Program-made: the position numbers and the translations under genes | Notes under the pieces: model-generated | Databases searched by the model: none | What the model was told of the DNA's origin: nothing | Seen by the model: the letters and a program-made list of their open reading frames with translations, nothing else | Shown here: positions 1 through 9,194 of the stretch, one piece after another | Numbering within the stretch: the stretch's first letter is position 1 | Layout of the letters: each line of letters starts with the position of its first letter | DNA from: Empedobacter brevis NBRC 14943 = ATCC 43319 | Lineage (GTDB): Bacteria > Bacteroidota > Bacteroidia > Flavobacteriales > Weeksellaceae | Assembly (NCBI RefSeq): GCF_000382425.1 | Contig: NZ_KB908291.1 | Coordinates: forward strand, 124,001 to 188,000 | Direction: 5' to 3' | DNA length: 64,000 bases

Positions 1-12
1 TGTTAATACAAA

Positions 13-38
13 AAAAGGATTTCAATTGAAATCCTTTT
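13..38 (-). terminator. Intrinsic terminator after the trx-linked small gene
   Basis: A perfect palindrome has 13-base arms (AAAAGGATTTCAA and its complement). It lies 25 bases past the stop of the minus-strand gene ending at 63 and has A/T runs on both flanks. It could also stop transcription arriving from the left of the window. Confidence 0.7.
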
Positions 39-62
39 CTTCTATACGAACTAATTGATAAT

Positions 63-314
63 TTATTTATCTATGGAACCCATTACGCGTTGCATAAAAG
101 TATTGGCAGCCGTACGTTCATCCAGTCCTTCTTCTTCCATCATTTGCTTCATCTCAATTGCTCCGCAAATGTTAGAAATCATTTCTCCGATGACTTCTTG
201 TTCCGGTTCTTTTACAGCTGGAGAATCTGCATAAACTTCCAAAACTTCTAAAGCTGTTTCCATTGCTTCAACAGAAACATTTTTTGCTAAATTCTTAAAT
301 ACCGGCAGTTTCAT
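63..314 (-). CDS. Small conserved protein paired with thioredoxin (DUF6952-like)
   Basis: This is an 83-residue acidic, probably helical, cytosolic protein with no signal peptide or membrane segment. Its ATG lies inside the 3' end of the thioredoxin gene (20 bp overlap), so the two are almost certainly translated together. From memory, a small protein of this type (DUF6952) follows thioredoxin in many Flavobacteriia; the family name is a recollection and not a search result. No catalytic motif is visible. The context suggests a partner or accessory of the thioredoxin/peroxiredoxin pair. It ends just before a palindromic terminator. Confidence 0.75.
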   Translation of the reverse strand: MKLPVFKNLAKNVSVEAMETALEVLEVYADSPAVKEPEQEVIGEMISNICGAIEMKQMMEEEGLDERTAANTFMQRVMGSIDK

Positions 315-612
315 TGATCAATTCTTTTACGGCATCAATTTTAGATGCAGTTACTTGTCCTACATTAACTCCTCCTTTGAAAACTGCGAAAGTTGGTAAA
401 TTTGGCACTTCAGCCAATTTTCTTGATTCAACTAATTTTTCAGCATCAACGTACAAAAATTCTGCTTGCCCTTCGTATTCGGCTGCTAATTTTTTGAATT
501 TAGGTTTTACTAAACGGCAGTTTCCACACCATCCTGCTCCGTATTGTACAATTACTATATTGTTATCAGCCACTACTTGTGCTAAGTTGTCTTGTTCTAA
601 TTCTGCAAACAT
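295..612 (-). CDS. Thioredoxin-family protein with a CGNC active site
   Basis: This 105-residue single-domain thioredoxin has no signal peptide, so it should be a cytosolic dithiol-disulfide reductant. The active site reads WCGNC near residue 30, with Asn where classical thioredoxin has Pro (WCGPC). That residue affects redox potential, so its chemistry may differ from canonical Trx. The cis-Pro region (VPNLPTFAVFKGG) is present near residue 75. The gene is downstream of and co-oriented with the peroxiredoxin at 774-1400, which suggests it reduces that enzyme. It overlaps the next small gene by 20 bp. Confidence 0.9.
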   Translation of the reverse strand: MFAELEQDNLAQVVADNNIVIVQYGAGWCGNCRLVKPKFKKLAAEYEGQAEFLYVDAEKLVESRKLAEVPNLPTFAVFKGGVNVGQVTASKIDAVKELINETAGI

Positions 613-651
613 TTTCTTTACTTTTTAAGCGTTAAAAATTGAATATAAAAA

Positions 652-735
652 AGGCTGTCTAAGTTATGAGCTTAGTGATTTTTTAGTGAAAATGAATCCT
701 TTTAAAAATCTCCTGTCAATAGTATTAGACAGCCT
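652..735. repeat. 84-bp long-looped inverted repeat between peroxiredoxin and thioredoxin genes
   Basis: Arms AGGCTGTCTAA (652-662) and TTAGACAGCCT (725-735) are perfect 11-base inverted repeats separated by 62 bases. Read on the transcribed minus strand, the second arm is followed by a T-run, as in an intrinsic terminator. The loop holds a smaller hairpin (CTAAG...CTTAG) and a direct repeat TCACTAA. It could be a terminator/attenuator separating prx from trx, or a small MITE-like insertion. No target-site duplication is obvious. Confidence 0.6.
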
Positions 736-773
736 CTTCGTGAATTTTGGAAATAAAAATTTCCAATTGTATT

Positions 774-1400
774 TTAGTGAGAAGCTAAGTAAGAAGCTAC
801 ACCATCTTTTGTAGCGTTCATTGCATCTTTTCCTTCTTCCCAGTTTGCTGGACAAACTTCACCGTATTTTTCTACGTGTAAGATTGCATCTAATAAACGT
901 ACATATTCATCGATGTTACGACCTAATGGTAAATCGTTAATTGTTTCGTGACGAACAACACCATTTTTGTCGATAATGAAAGTACCACGGTATGCAACTG
1001 GAGCTCCTTCAAATTTTAAAGAATCATTTTCCTCGTTGTAGACATATTCACCTGCTAATACACCATAATCCATAGCGATAGTTTTAGCAAAATCTGCAAC
1101 GATTGGGTAAGTAACTCCTTCGATACCTCCGTTATCTTTTGCAGTGTTTAACCATGCTAAGTGCGTTTCTTCTGAATCTACAGAAGCAGCAATTACAATC
1201 GCATCTCTTTTTTCGAATTCAGCTAATTTAGCTTGGAAAGCGTGTAATTCCGTTGGGCATACAAAAGTAAAATCTTTTGGGTAGAAAAATAAAACGATGT
1301 TTTTTTCTCCGATTGGCATTGAAAAGTTTTCTACAATTTCATCTCCATCAATTACTGCTGGCGCTGTAAATAAAGGTGCTTTTTTTCCTACTAATGACAT
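774..1400 (-). CDS. Typical 2-Cys peroxiredoxin (AhpC/Prx1 type)
   Basis: This 208-residue cytosolic enzyme should reduce H2O2 and organic peroxides. The peroxidatic Cys is in FVCPTELHAF (about residue 49) and the resolving Cys in EVCPAN (about residue 168), the layout of typical 2-Cys Prx. Length matches the Prx1/AhpC family. The catalytic Pro/Thr/Arg environment (YPKDFTFVCPTE) is intact. A good -7 box lies about 80 bases upstream. The co-oriented thioredoxin downstream is the likely electron donor, with a structured 84-bp element between them that may uncouple their expression. Confidence 0.95.
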   Translation of the reverse strand: MSLVGKKAPLFTAPAVIDGDEIVENFSMPIGEKNIVLFFYPKDFTFVCPTELHAFQAKLAEFEKRDAIVIAASVDSEETHLAWLNTAKDNGGIEGVTYPIVADFAKTIAMDYGVLAGEYVYNEENDSLKFEGAPVAYRGTFIIDKNGVVRHETINDLPLGRNIDEYVRLLDAILHVEKYGEVCPANWEEGKDAMNATKDGVASYLASH

Positions 1401-2362
1401 AATTTTAATTTTTATATTTTGTTATTTTAATATTAACTAATTTGATAAATAAGCCAGTTTTTAGCTCTTTTACTGATGCAAATTTAGAGTGATATTTTAA
1501 ACAGACAATAGATTTTTAATTTCAATTATAGATTAAACTATAAATATTTTTTATGACTTATGACGAGCAAAAATGAATAAACCAGGATTCTTCTGATAAT
1601 CAATGTTATTAAACAATTTTACTATATCATACGCTAATCTACAACGTTTTTATACTATAAAGAATGACATTGCTTATGTTGATGATGATTTAAAATGATT
1701 TAAATCTTGTCTCTGTATTAATAGAATTGAAATATGTTAAGATATTTATTTGTATTAGTTCTATTTGTTGGAGTAACAGATGCAACAATTTTTATTTCTA
1801 TTAAATGAAAAATCTTATACTGTAAAAATAGAATTGCCTGATCAGTCAAAAAAAAGTGATAAAAATGAGGATTGCAAAGAAAGGAATAAATGAAATGAGG
1901 TGTATTCTTAAGCAGTGTAAAAAGATTAATAAAAACTATTAATTTATTGGAAATACGCCAAAATCTTATCTTTAACACTGTATTGTTTTAATTGTTGTTT
2001 TATTTCGTTTTCAGCTATGTGATTGATTAACAGTATGTAAGATGTTTTTTAATCAATTTTAACATATTTCTATGATTTATATTTTAAAATTCTATTAATT
2101 CCATAGACTTTAAAAAAATAGGATTTTTATTCTATTCGCTATTGCTTCCTGATAATTTCATTTGATTAGTTGGATTCCTGTATTGTTTTATAATTTGTTA
2201 TATTTTCTGTTAAAATTTTACTAATTATTTAATATTTCAACGATTATTAATACAATAATCATTTTTATTAAATAGAAATGTTTTCTAAAAAATAGTATTA
2301 AAAATATATTTTATGGTATAATATTCTTTAAATATAGAGATTTGCAGTATAAAAATTTATGA
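1401..2362. other. Long gene-poor AT-rich intergenic region
   Basis: The stretch of 962 bases carries the peroxiredoxin promoter at its left end. I could not place a convincing susC promoter at its right end. Two tiny overlapping plus-strand frames (1734-1808 and 1780-1893) look faintly gene-like but have no support. No RNA gene, repeat family or IS end was recognised. Confidence 0.6.
1479..1508 (-). promoter_or_regulatory. Candidate promoter of the peroxiredoxin gene
   Basis: On the minus strand TAAATTTG (1486 down to 1479) matches the Bacteroidota -7 consensus TAnnTTTG. A TTG (1508-1506) lies 19 bases upstream, as expected for the -33 element. The implied leader is about 70 bases. Confidence 0.6.
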
Positions 2363-5300
2363 ATGAAGAAAGCTCAAAAAAAGTTAAGTCTCATAGGTCT
2401 GCTGCTGTTAAGTTCTCTAGCGTATACTCAGATCAAAGGGCAGGTGAATGATGAACTAGGTTTTCCATCACAGGATGTGGAAATAAAAGTGAAAAATCAA
2501 GACCAAACATTTTATACAGATGAAAATGGTCATTTTTCAATCGATCTTCCTCTGGGAACAATATTAATCATTAATGGTTTAGAATATAAAGTAGATCACT
2601 ATGATTTGGGTGTAATTGATTTGAAACCGAAATCAGAAAATGTTGATTTGGATGTCGTTGTTGTGAAAAGTATTTTCGAAGCACCTCAATCAGCAGGTAC
2701 AACAACCTTGAAAGGTGATGATTTCAAAAACTTAAATCCTTCAACTTCGATAGATCAATTGTTATCGGGTAAAGTTTCAGGACTCTCTTCTCAAGCACAG
2801 AATGGTGCGCCGGGGAGTAACGCAAATGTTGTGATAAGGGGAGCTATTGGTTTGAACGGTGGTGTTAAAAATCCACTTTATGTAGTTGATGGAACTTATT
2901 TGTCTGCTGCAGATATTGTTGCATTAAACCCTAATGATGTAGAGGAAGTAAAAGTATTAAAAGATGCTTCTCAGGTAGCTATTTATGGTTCTCGAGGCGC
3001 AAATGGAGTGATTCTGATCACAACAAAACGTGCTAAAAAAAATGAAGGAATAATCTCTTATTCTTCACGTATCGGATTTGGAGAAAATTTAGGATTTAAG
3101 AACATCAACTTAATGAATGGGCGTCAGTTTTTAAATTTTCAGAATGAAATAAGTCAATTAAAAGATCTGGAAACAGGGCGTAGTTTAGGTTTAGGCGTAG
3201 CAAGAAGTCAAGAGGAAATTAACCGGTTGTCCCAATATGCTCACAATTGGAAAGATGATATCTTTAAAAGAAGTGTTATTAGTTCACATTATTTGACTTT
3301 CAATAAAAATGATGGCGAAACAGCGCAATCTTTTTCATTGGGTTATGATCAGGACAATGGTACTGTAGAGTTTTATAAAGGTTTTGAGCGTATTACTTCT
3401 TCCATTAACATTTCATCAAAAATGAAAGATTGGTTACGATATGGTATTGATATCAATGGAGCTTATACAAAAAGAGATTTACCATCGGATGTTTATAATT
3501 TTTCTAGTCCTTTTACCAATATCTATTTAAATTATCCATACGCATCTGTTTATGAGCTGGATGAAGCAGGAAATGTGAAATTAGATGAAACAGGCTCTCC
3601 TGTATACAATTCAAATGTAAATATTTTACAAAATCCGGTTTTGGATCAAATGAAATATACTGATGCAGAATATAGAAATTTTAGACTTTTCGGTTCTGGA
3701 TTTTTAGAAGCAGACTTAACTGAAAAGTTAACTTTTAGAACCACTTTTGGAGCGAGATATAACCGAAATCAGTTTGAAAGTTTTGTTTCACCTTTGGCTT
3801 TTGTTTCTAAAAATCGTGGAACGGGAGGGAGTAAAGCTGATATAGGAGACGATCGTTTTGCTTACAATTGGAGAAATGAATTCAATTATATAAATAAGTT
3901 TGATTTACACACCTTGCGCTTTACATTAGCTTCTGAATATTCAAACGAAAAAAATTATAACATCACTTTACGTAGTGAGGGTTATCCAAGTGGAGATAAA
4001 AGTGTTCAATCTTTGGCTAATAGAATTTTGAATTCTTCTTTGACAAACCGATGGGAAGAAGCGCGATTTGGTTATTTAGGAGCTGTTTCTTATGATTACA
4101 ACAGAAAGTACTTTTTAGATTTTTATTTTAGAAGAGATGGATCTTCATTAGCAGGGCTAGAAAAGCAATATGGCAATTTTTGGGGAGCTTCGGTAACATG
4201 GGATGTTACAAGAGAAGATTTTTTGAAAGGGAACCAATATCTAACGGGTCTTAAGTTAAAAGCATCTTATGGAGAAGTAGGAGATGATTCATCTATTGCA
4301 AGATACATCAATCAGGCATACATGAGTTTGAATGGAAATTATGGCGGAAATACAGCTGCAATTCCACCAAGGTATGCGATTGATTCTAAAATGACGTGGG
4401 AAACCAATCGAAAATTAAATATAGGGACTGAATTTGACTTCTTCAGACACATTCTCACAGGATCTTTTGCCTATTTTAACGACAACAGAAAGAATTTTAT
4501 TTTCAAGACGTTGCTGCCGATAGAATCAGGAAATTTAAGTAAAACGGTCAATGCAGGAGAAATAACATCCAAAGGAATAGAGTTGGATCTTAATATTGCA
4601 GCAATTTCTCAGAAGAATTTTAAATTATCTTTTTATGGAAATTTGACATCAATTAGCTATAAAATTAATGATCTGAATGGAAATGACCAATTATTAATTG
4701 GTACAGGTGATGAGATTTCGCCTAGTATGATTCATGTAAAAGGACAATCACCCTATCAGTTTCGTTTGGTGCGCTATGCAGGTATTAACCCTGAAAATGG
4801 AAAAAACTTGTATTTAGATAAAGATGGTCATATTACAGAAGAATATAGAGCTGAAGATGCCGTAGCAACAGGAAAGACTCCTCTTCCAAAATTGTATGGA
4901 GGATTTGGATTAAATACTCACTTTTACGGTTTTGATATCAGTGCAGATTTTACGTATAGTTTAGGAGCGTATATGTACAATTATACATACAGAGATTTAA
5001 CAAATGCTCCGATGAATTTTAATCAGGTAGTAGAAGCAAACGATTTTTGGAGAAATCCCGGAGATCATGCAAAGTTTGGTCGACCAACTACTCTAGGCGA
5101 ACAAGAGTCAACAAAATATCTTGAGAAATCGAACTATGTAATGTTCAGAAATCTTTCTATTGGTTACACATTCACTGAGTTGTTGAAAAATACGTTTATC
5201 AAAAATTTGAGGCTTTATGCACAAGTACAAAATTTAGCATTGTGGACAAAATATCATGGAGATCCGGTTTCGGCTACAGGTTCTCAGAGTATGATGAGTG

Positions 5301-5392
5301 TCGGTGATGCGGGATATGTTTCGGGCTCATATTCGTTGTTTACATATCCACAAGTTCGTACTTACTCACTTGGTTTTAACATTACATTTTAA
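2363..5392 (+). CDS. SusC/RagA-family TonB-linked outer-membrane transporter
   Basis: This 1009-residue protein imports large nutrients, typically oligosaccharides or peptides, across the outer membrane using TonB energy. It has a signal peptide (about 1-25), then a short carboxypeptidase-regulatory-like domain (about 25-90). A plug domain (about 110-215) carries the family signatures DQLLSGKVSGL, YVVDG and GSRGANGVILITTK. The rest is a long beta-barrel ending in an aromatic residue (NITF). The SusD partner starts 6 bases downstream. An ATG four bases before the chosen start is out of frame. No glycoside hydrolase, peptidase or hybrid two-component regulator flanks the pair, so the substrate cannot be guessed. 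Confidence 0.95.
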   Translation: MKKAQKKLSLIGLLLLSSLAYTQIKGQVNDELGFPSQDVEIKVKNQDQTFYTDENGHFSIDLPLGTILIINGLEYKVDHYDLGVIDLKPKSENVDLDVVVVKSIFEAPQSAGTTTLKGDDFKNLNPSTSIDQLLSGKVSGLSSQAQNGAPGSNANVVIRGAIGLNGGVKNPLYVVDGTYLSAADIVALNPNDVEEVKVLKDASQVAIYGSRGANGVILITTKRAKKNEGIISYSSRIGFGENLGFKNINLMNGRQFLNFQNEISQLKDLETGRSLGLGVARSQEEINRLSQYAHNWKDDIFKRSVISSHYLTFNKNDGETAQSFSLGYDQDNGTVEFYKGFERITSSINISSKMKDWLRYGIDINGAYTKRDLPSDVYNFSSPFTNIYLNYPYASVYELDEAGNVKLDETGSPVYNSNVNILQNPVLDQMKYTDAEYRNFRLFGSGFLEADLTEKLTFRTTFGARYNRNQFESFVSPLAFVSKNRGTGGSKADIGDDRFAYNWRNEFNYINKFDLHTLRFTLASEYSNEKNYNITLRSEGYPSGDKSVQSLANRILNSSLTNRWEEARFGYLGAVSYDYNRKYFLDFYFRRDGSSLAGLEKQYGNFWGASVTWDVTREDFLKGNQYLTGLKLKASYGEVGDDSSIARYINQAYMSLNGNYGGNTAAIPPRYAIDSKMTWETNRKLNIGTEFDFFRHILTGSFAYFNDNRKNFIFKTLLPIESGNLSKTVNAGEITSKGIELDLNIAAISQKNFKLSFYGNLTSISYKINDLNGNDQLLIGTGDEISPSMIHVKGQSPYQFRLVRYAGINPENGKNLYLDKDGHITEEYRAEDAVATGKTPLPKLYGGFGLNTHFYGFDISADFTYSLGAYMYNYTYRDLTNAPMNFNQVVEANDFWRNPGDHAKFGRPTTLGEQESTKYLEKSNYVMFRNLSIGYTFTELLKNTFIKNLRLYAQVQNLALWTKYHGDPVSATGSQSMMSVGDAGYVSGSYSLFTYPQVRTYSLGFNITF

Positions 5393-5398
5393 GAAATT

Positions 5399-6889
5399 AT
5401 GAAAAAAAATATAATTCTACTTACAGTTTTAGGACTGTTGACAATATTTAGTTCTTGTGCAGATGATGATATAAAAAAAGAATCACCAAATGATGTATTG
5501 GTTGATGGTTTTTACAAGACAGAAGAAGATTTTACAAAAGCAATTTATGGATTGTACCAGGATTTTAAACAAATCGGGTTTTACGGGGGAAGTGGCTATT
5601 CCAGAGATTTAGTTGTTGTCGGAGATATTCTATCGGATAATTTATTGTCAAATTATGGAGGTAGGGGATCTAATCGTGCTGCAAATAACTGGACATATGA
5701 TTCCAGTCAAACGCCTACGGATATTTATGGAGCTGCGTATCGAATGATTTCAGATGCCAACTTTATTCTTTCTAAAATCAATAATTTAAAAGAAGGAGAA
5801 TTCAAAAATAGAATAAAAGCAGAAGCGATATTGATTCGGGCAATTGCACATTTTGAAATCGCCAGACATTATGCTGAGATTCCAACTCAAAGTGCAACAT
5901 CAGCTTCTTCGATAGGAATTCCTTATCTAACAACTTATAACCCTGAATTTCAAGCAAGTCGTACAAAAACAATAAAAGAAGTTTACGATAATGTTACTCA
6001 AGACGTAGAAAGTATTGTCAATAATTTACCAACTAATTACCAAGACATTAATCGTCTGAATCAATATTCAGCAAGTGGATTTTTGAGTCGTGTATATTTA
6101 TATAGTGGTGATTATGATAAAGTTATTGAGCATGGACAAAAGGTGGTGAAAGCAATTCAACCGACGTCCAAAAATGAAATTGCGAGTTTCTGGTCGTCAA
6201 AAACAAGCCAGGGAAGTTTATTTGAAATTCCTTATTTACAAGCCAATGATCCGTCAATAGGCTCTAATTTTGGTTATGGAACCAATGCAAATAATATGGT
6301 GATGGAATTCTCTGCTGATAAAGCTTTGTATGATTTGTATGATACATCAACAGAACCGGAACGAAAAAATACATATTTTAAGATTTATAATTTAGCGGGA
6401 GATGCGAATAATGCAAATATTGTTGTCTATAAATATTATCCGGGTCAAATTAAAAATTATATCAATCATGCAAGGTATTTGAGAGTAGAGGAAGTTATTT
6501 TTAATTTGGCAGAAGCTTATTATTTGAAAGGTGATTTAGTACAGTCTCTTCAAACATTAAATATAGAAAGAGCACAGCGATATTCTAGTTTTAAAGGAGA
6601 GGAAAAAGGAGAAGAATTATTTGACGCGATTATTACAGAAAGAAGAAAGGAGTTAGCCTTTGAGAATGGAGATCGATGGTTTACTTTGAAAAGACTTTTA
6701 GGTGTAAAAAATATTCCAACAAAATACAGTAAAGGAATTAAGCGTTCTGGAAATGGATATAGAGCGGATGGAAGCGGAACTGCACCTGTTCAACTAGAAT
6801 TAAAAGAATCGGATTATAGATGGCAATTGCCAATACCGAAAGAAGCAATAAATAGAAATAGTCATCTAATTCAAAATAAAGGATATTAA
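5399..6889 (+). CDS. SusD/RagB-family nutrient-binding outer-membrane lipoprotein
   Basis: This 496-residue surface lipoprotein should form the lid of the SusC transporter just upstream and capture its substrate. The signal peptide ends in a lipobox (FSSC, Cys about 20). The middle shows the helical repeats of the RagB/SusD family, and the C-terminal half has the typical FNLAEAYYLKGD and ITERRKELAFENGDRWFTL motifs seen near SusD ends. Length is normal. It is co-transcribed with susC (6-base gap) and followed at once by a strong hairpin terminator. Confidence 0.95.
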   Translation: MKKNIILLTVLGLLTIFSSCADDDIKKESPNDVLVDGFYKTEEDFTKAIYGLYQDFKQIGFYGGSGYSRDLVVVGDILSDNLLSNYGGRGSNRAANNWTYDSSQTPTDIYGAAYRMISDANFILSKINNLKEGEFKNRIKAEAILIRAIAHFEIARHYAEIPTQSATSASSIGIPYLTTYNPEFQASRTKTIKEVYDNVTQDVESIVNNLPTNYQDINRLNQYSASGFLSRVYLYSGDYDKVIEHGQKVVKAIQPTSKNEIASFWSSKTSQGSLFEIPYLQANDPSIGSNFGYGTNANNMVMEFSADKALYDLYDTSTEPERKNTYFKIYNLAGDANNANIVVYKYYPGQIKNYINHARYLRVEEVIFNLAEAYYLKGDLVQSLQTLNIERAQRYSSFKGEEKGEELFDAIITERRKELAFENGDRWFTLKRLLGVKNIPTKYSKGIKRSGNGYRADGSGTAPVQLELKESDYRWQLPIPKEAINRNSHLIQNKGY

Positions 6890-6891
6890 TT

Positions 6892-6923
6892 AAAAAAGAA
6901 CTTCTGTTAAGAAGTTCTTTTTT
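6892..6923. terminator. Bidirectional terminator between susD and mutS2
   Basis: The arms AAAAAAGAACTTC and GAAGTTCTTTTTT enclose a 6-base loop. The hairpin serves the converging genes on both strands; the last base of the minus-strand stop codon overlaps its end. Confidence 0.85.
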
Positions 6924-9070
6924 TAAATTTTATAAACTTCATTGACATTAATCTGTGTTGTAAATAAACCATAATTTACAAAAACGGTATCCTTCTTGAT
7001 TTTATCAATTGTCCCAACACTTGACGAACCATGAATTTTTACGCGGTCACCAACTTTCAAAGCGTCAATTTTTTTCTTTGTTTCCGCTTTTTCTTTTTGT
7101 TCAATTACTTGTTTTTGTTGAGAAATTACCTCTGAATTCTCCTTTAACTCACGCTTAACCTCTTTTTCTACAATTTTTTCAATTTTCTTCAATTGCTGAA
7201 CTTCCTTTGTTTTTTTTGAATTTTCCATTTCAATCAACTTTAGGAAATTTGAAATCATGAGTTTTTTATTCTTTGTTTTCAAATAAGAATCAGCCATATC
7301 CGAAATACGTTCACCAAGCTTCAAACGTTTTTGTTCGCGATCATACAATTGTTGAAAATCATACAGTTTTTGCTGAATTTTTTCATTCGTTTGCTCTAAT
7401 TTTTCGTTGTGCTCAAGATTTGTTTCACGTAATTCTTCAACATGATCTTTCGTTTTCTGAATTTCAAATTTCTCTTGTTGAAGTTTCAAAATCGTTTTGT
7501 CTAAACTTACTTTTTCACGTTCAACTTTTTTCTTTGCACGATTGATCAATCGGAACGGAATTTTATTCTTTTCTGCTACTTCAAATGTAAATGAACTTCC
7601 TGCTTGTCCAATTTCCAAGCGATAAAGCGGTTCTAATGTTTTTTTATCAAACAACATACAAGCATTGATGGCTTCCGGTAAACTTTCTGCACTCAATTTG
7701 ATGTTGGTGTAATGTGTGGTGAAAACACCAAAAGAATTACGTTCATAAAACTCTTCAAAGAAAACTTCAGCCAAAGCCCCGCCTAATTCAGGATCAGATC
7801 CTGTTCCAAATTCATCTACTAATAATAATGTTTTATCGTCTGCATTTTTCAAGAAATACGACATTTGTTTTAGTCGATAACTATAAGTAGATAGATGATT
7901 TTCAATGGATTGGTTATCCCCAATATCAGTAAAAATCTGACTAAAGAAACCAAATTGACTTTCTTCTTTAACAGGTATTAGAATTCCACTCTGAATCATA
8001 AGCTGAAGTAAACCAATTGTTTTTAAGGTAATCGATTTTCCCCCGGCATTTGGCCCGGAAATAATAATGATTCGGCAGTTTTCGTTCATCTCTAAACTTT
8101 GCGGAATGGTTTTCTGTTCGCGTCGTTTGTTATTCAAATATAAAACAGGGTGAAAAGCATCAATCAGTTTGATAATTCTATTTTCCGAAAGTTGAGGTAA
8201 GATACCGTTGATTAAATAAGCATAATTTGCTTTAGCTTGAGTAAAATCAATGTATTCTAAAAACGTTTGGTATTCTTCAAGATTTGGTTTGTATGCTGCG
8301 ATCTGAGCAGTTAAATCTAATAAAATCTGAATAATTAAATGTTTTTCTTCTTCTTTCAATTCTTCCCATTCGCGACGAGGATTTTGAACACTTTCAGGCT
8401 CAATAAAGGTAATTGACCCGGTTTTTGAAGTCCCTAAAAATTGACCTTTTACTCGTTTTTTTAAAGCTGATTTCACCGCTAAAACACGACGGTTTCCAAT
8501 CACAGATTCACGAATGTCATCCAAGTAATCTGCATGATAAGTCATCGATTTATTGAATAACTCTGTAATTCTACTATTCAAATGACGTAAACGATCGCGT
8601 ACAATTTTTAGTTCCGGACTAGCATCGTCCTTTATTTCTCCAAATTTGTTAAATACCTGATCAATTAATTTGACAATGTTTTTTTCATAATGAATGGTTG
8701 ATGCTTTTTCAAATAACACAGGTGTATATTCCTGAAAAGCGGTCAAGTATTTCAATATTTCTTTTACTTGAAGTGTATTTGCTTTGATTTTGAAAAATTC
8801 TTCAGCAGGCAAATAATAATTTTCGATTTCTAGTCGACTTAGGTTTTCGTCTAAAATATAATATTCCGAGAATGGAAAACGGTTTCCGGTTTCGAAAGTT
8901 GTTAAATACTCATTTGTTGTTTGAAGATCCTGTAACAAAATTTGGTGATCTTCATAAGGTTTTAGGCGATGAATAAATTCTTCAACCTTTTCTGTAAAAG
9001 CAAATTCTGCGATTTCTTTTTGAATCACATTAAATTCTAAATCTTTTAAAGTTTGTTCTGATATTTGCAT
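6923..9070 (-). CDS. mutS2: MutS2-type ATPase lacking the Smr nuclease domain
   Basis: This 715-residue cytosolic protein has MutS-like core helices (about 1-330). An ABC-type MutS ATPase follows, with Walker A GPNAGGKS (about 339-346) and Walker B LLLVDEFGTGSD (about 415-426). Next come a long charged coiled coil (about 520-660) and a C-terminal KOW-like beta segment (DALKVGDRVKIHGSS onward). Classical MutS2 (about 785 residues in Bacillus) ends in an Smr endonuclease domain, which is absent here, so nuclease activity should not be assumed. Candidate roles are suppression of recombination or ribosome rescue. A -7-like box lies only five bases from the ATG. Confidence 0.9.
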   Translation of the reverse strand: MQISEQTLKDLEFNVIQKEIAEFAFTEKVEEFIHRLKPYEDHQILLQDLQTTNEYLTTFETGNRFPFSEYYILDENLSRLEIENYYLPAEEFFKIKANTLQVKEILKYLTAFQEYTPVLFEKASTIHYEKNIVKLIDQVFNKFGEIKDDASPELKIVRDRLRHLNSRITELFNKSMTYHADYLDDIRESVIGNRRVLAVKSALKKRVKGQFLGTSKTGSITFIEPESVQNPRREWEELKEEEKHLIIQILLDLTAQIAAYKPNLEEYQTFLEYIDFTQAKANYAYLINGILPQLSENRIIKLIDAFHPVLYLNNKRREQKTIPQSLEMNENCRIIIISGPNAGGKSITLKTIGLLQLMIQSGILIPVKEESQFGFFSQIFTDIGDNQSIENHLSTYSYRLKQMSYFLKNADDKTLLLVDEFGTGSDPELGGALAEVFFEEFYERNSFGVFTTHYTNIKLSAESLPEAINACMLFDKKTLEPLYRLEIGQAGSSFTFEVAEKNKIPFRLINRAKKKVEREKVSLDKTILKLQQEKFEIQKTKDHVEELRETNLEHNEKLEQTNEKIQQKLYDFQQLYDREQKRLKLGERISDMADSYLKTKNKKLMISNFLKLIEMENSKKTKEVQQLKKIEKIVEKEVKRELKENSEVISQQKQVIEQKEKAETKKKIDALKVGDRVKIHGSSSVGTIDKIKKDTVFVNYGLFTTQINVNEVYKI

Positions 9071-9075
9071 TAATG

Positions 9076-9083
9076 CAAAATTA
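9076..9083 (-). promoter_or_regulatory. Candidate -7 box of mutS2, near-leaderless
   Basis: TAATTTTG on the minus strand fits TAnnTTTG exactly and ends five bases before the mutS2 ATG, so transcription would start at or beside the start codon. No clear -33 element is seen. Confidence 0.4.
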
Positions 9084-9194
9084 CGGATAAATTTTTATAA
9101 GAATATAAATGAAGAGATTCTTAAGTAAACAGATTTGATGATAAATTAATTTGCAGAATATATATGGTTCAGTGATAATGTATAAATTGGTAAA

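Noticed and set aside
1734-1893. Two overlapping plus-strand mini-frames (24 and 37 codons), the first signal-peptide-like
   Set aside because: They could be remains of a frameshifted small secreted protein gene, but there is no recognisable family, promoter or downstream continuation.
1718-1978. 86-residue minus-strand open frame
   Set aside because: It is AT-driven, rich in Phe/Tyr/Asn with no domain logic, start context or neighbour, and lies in a gene-poor region.
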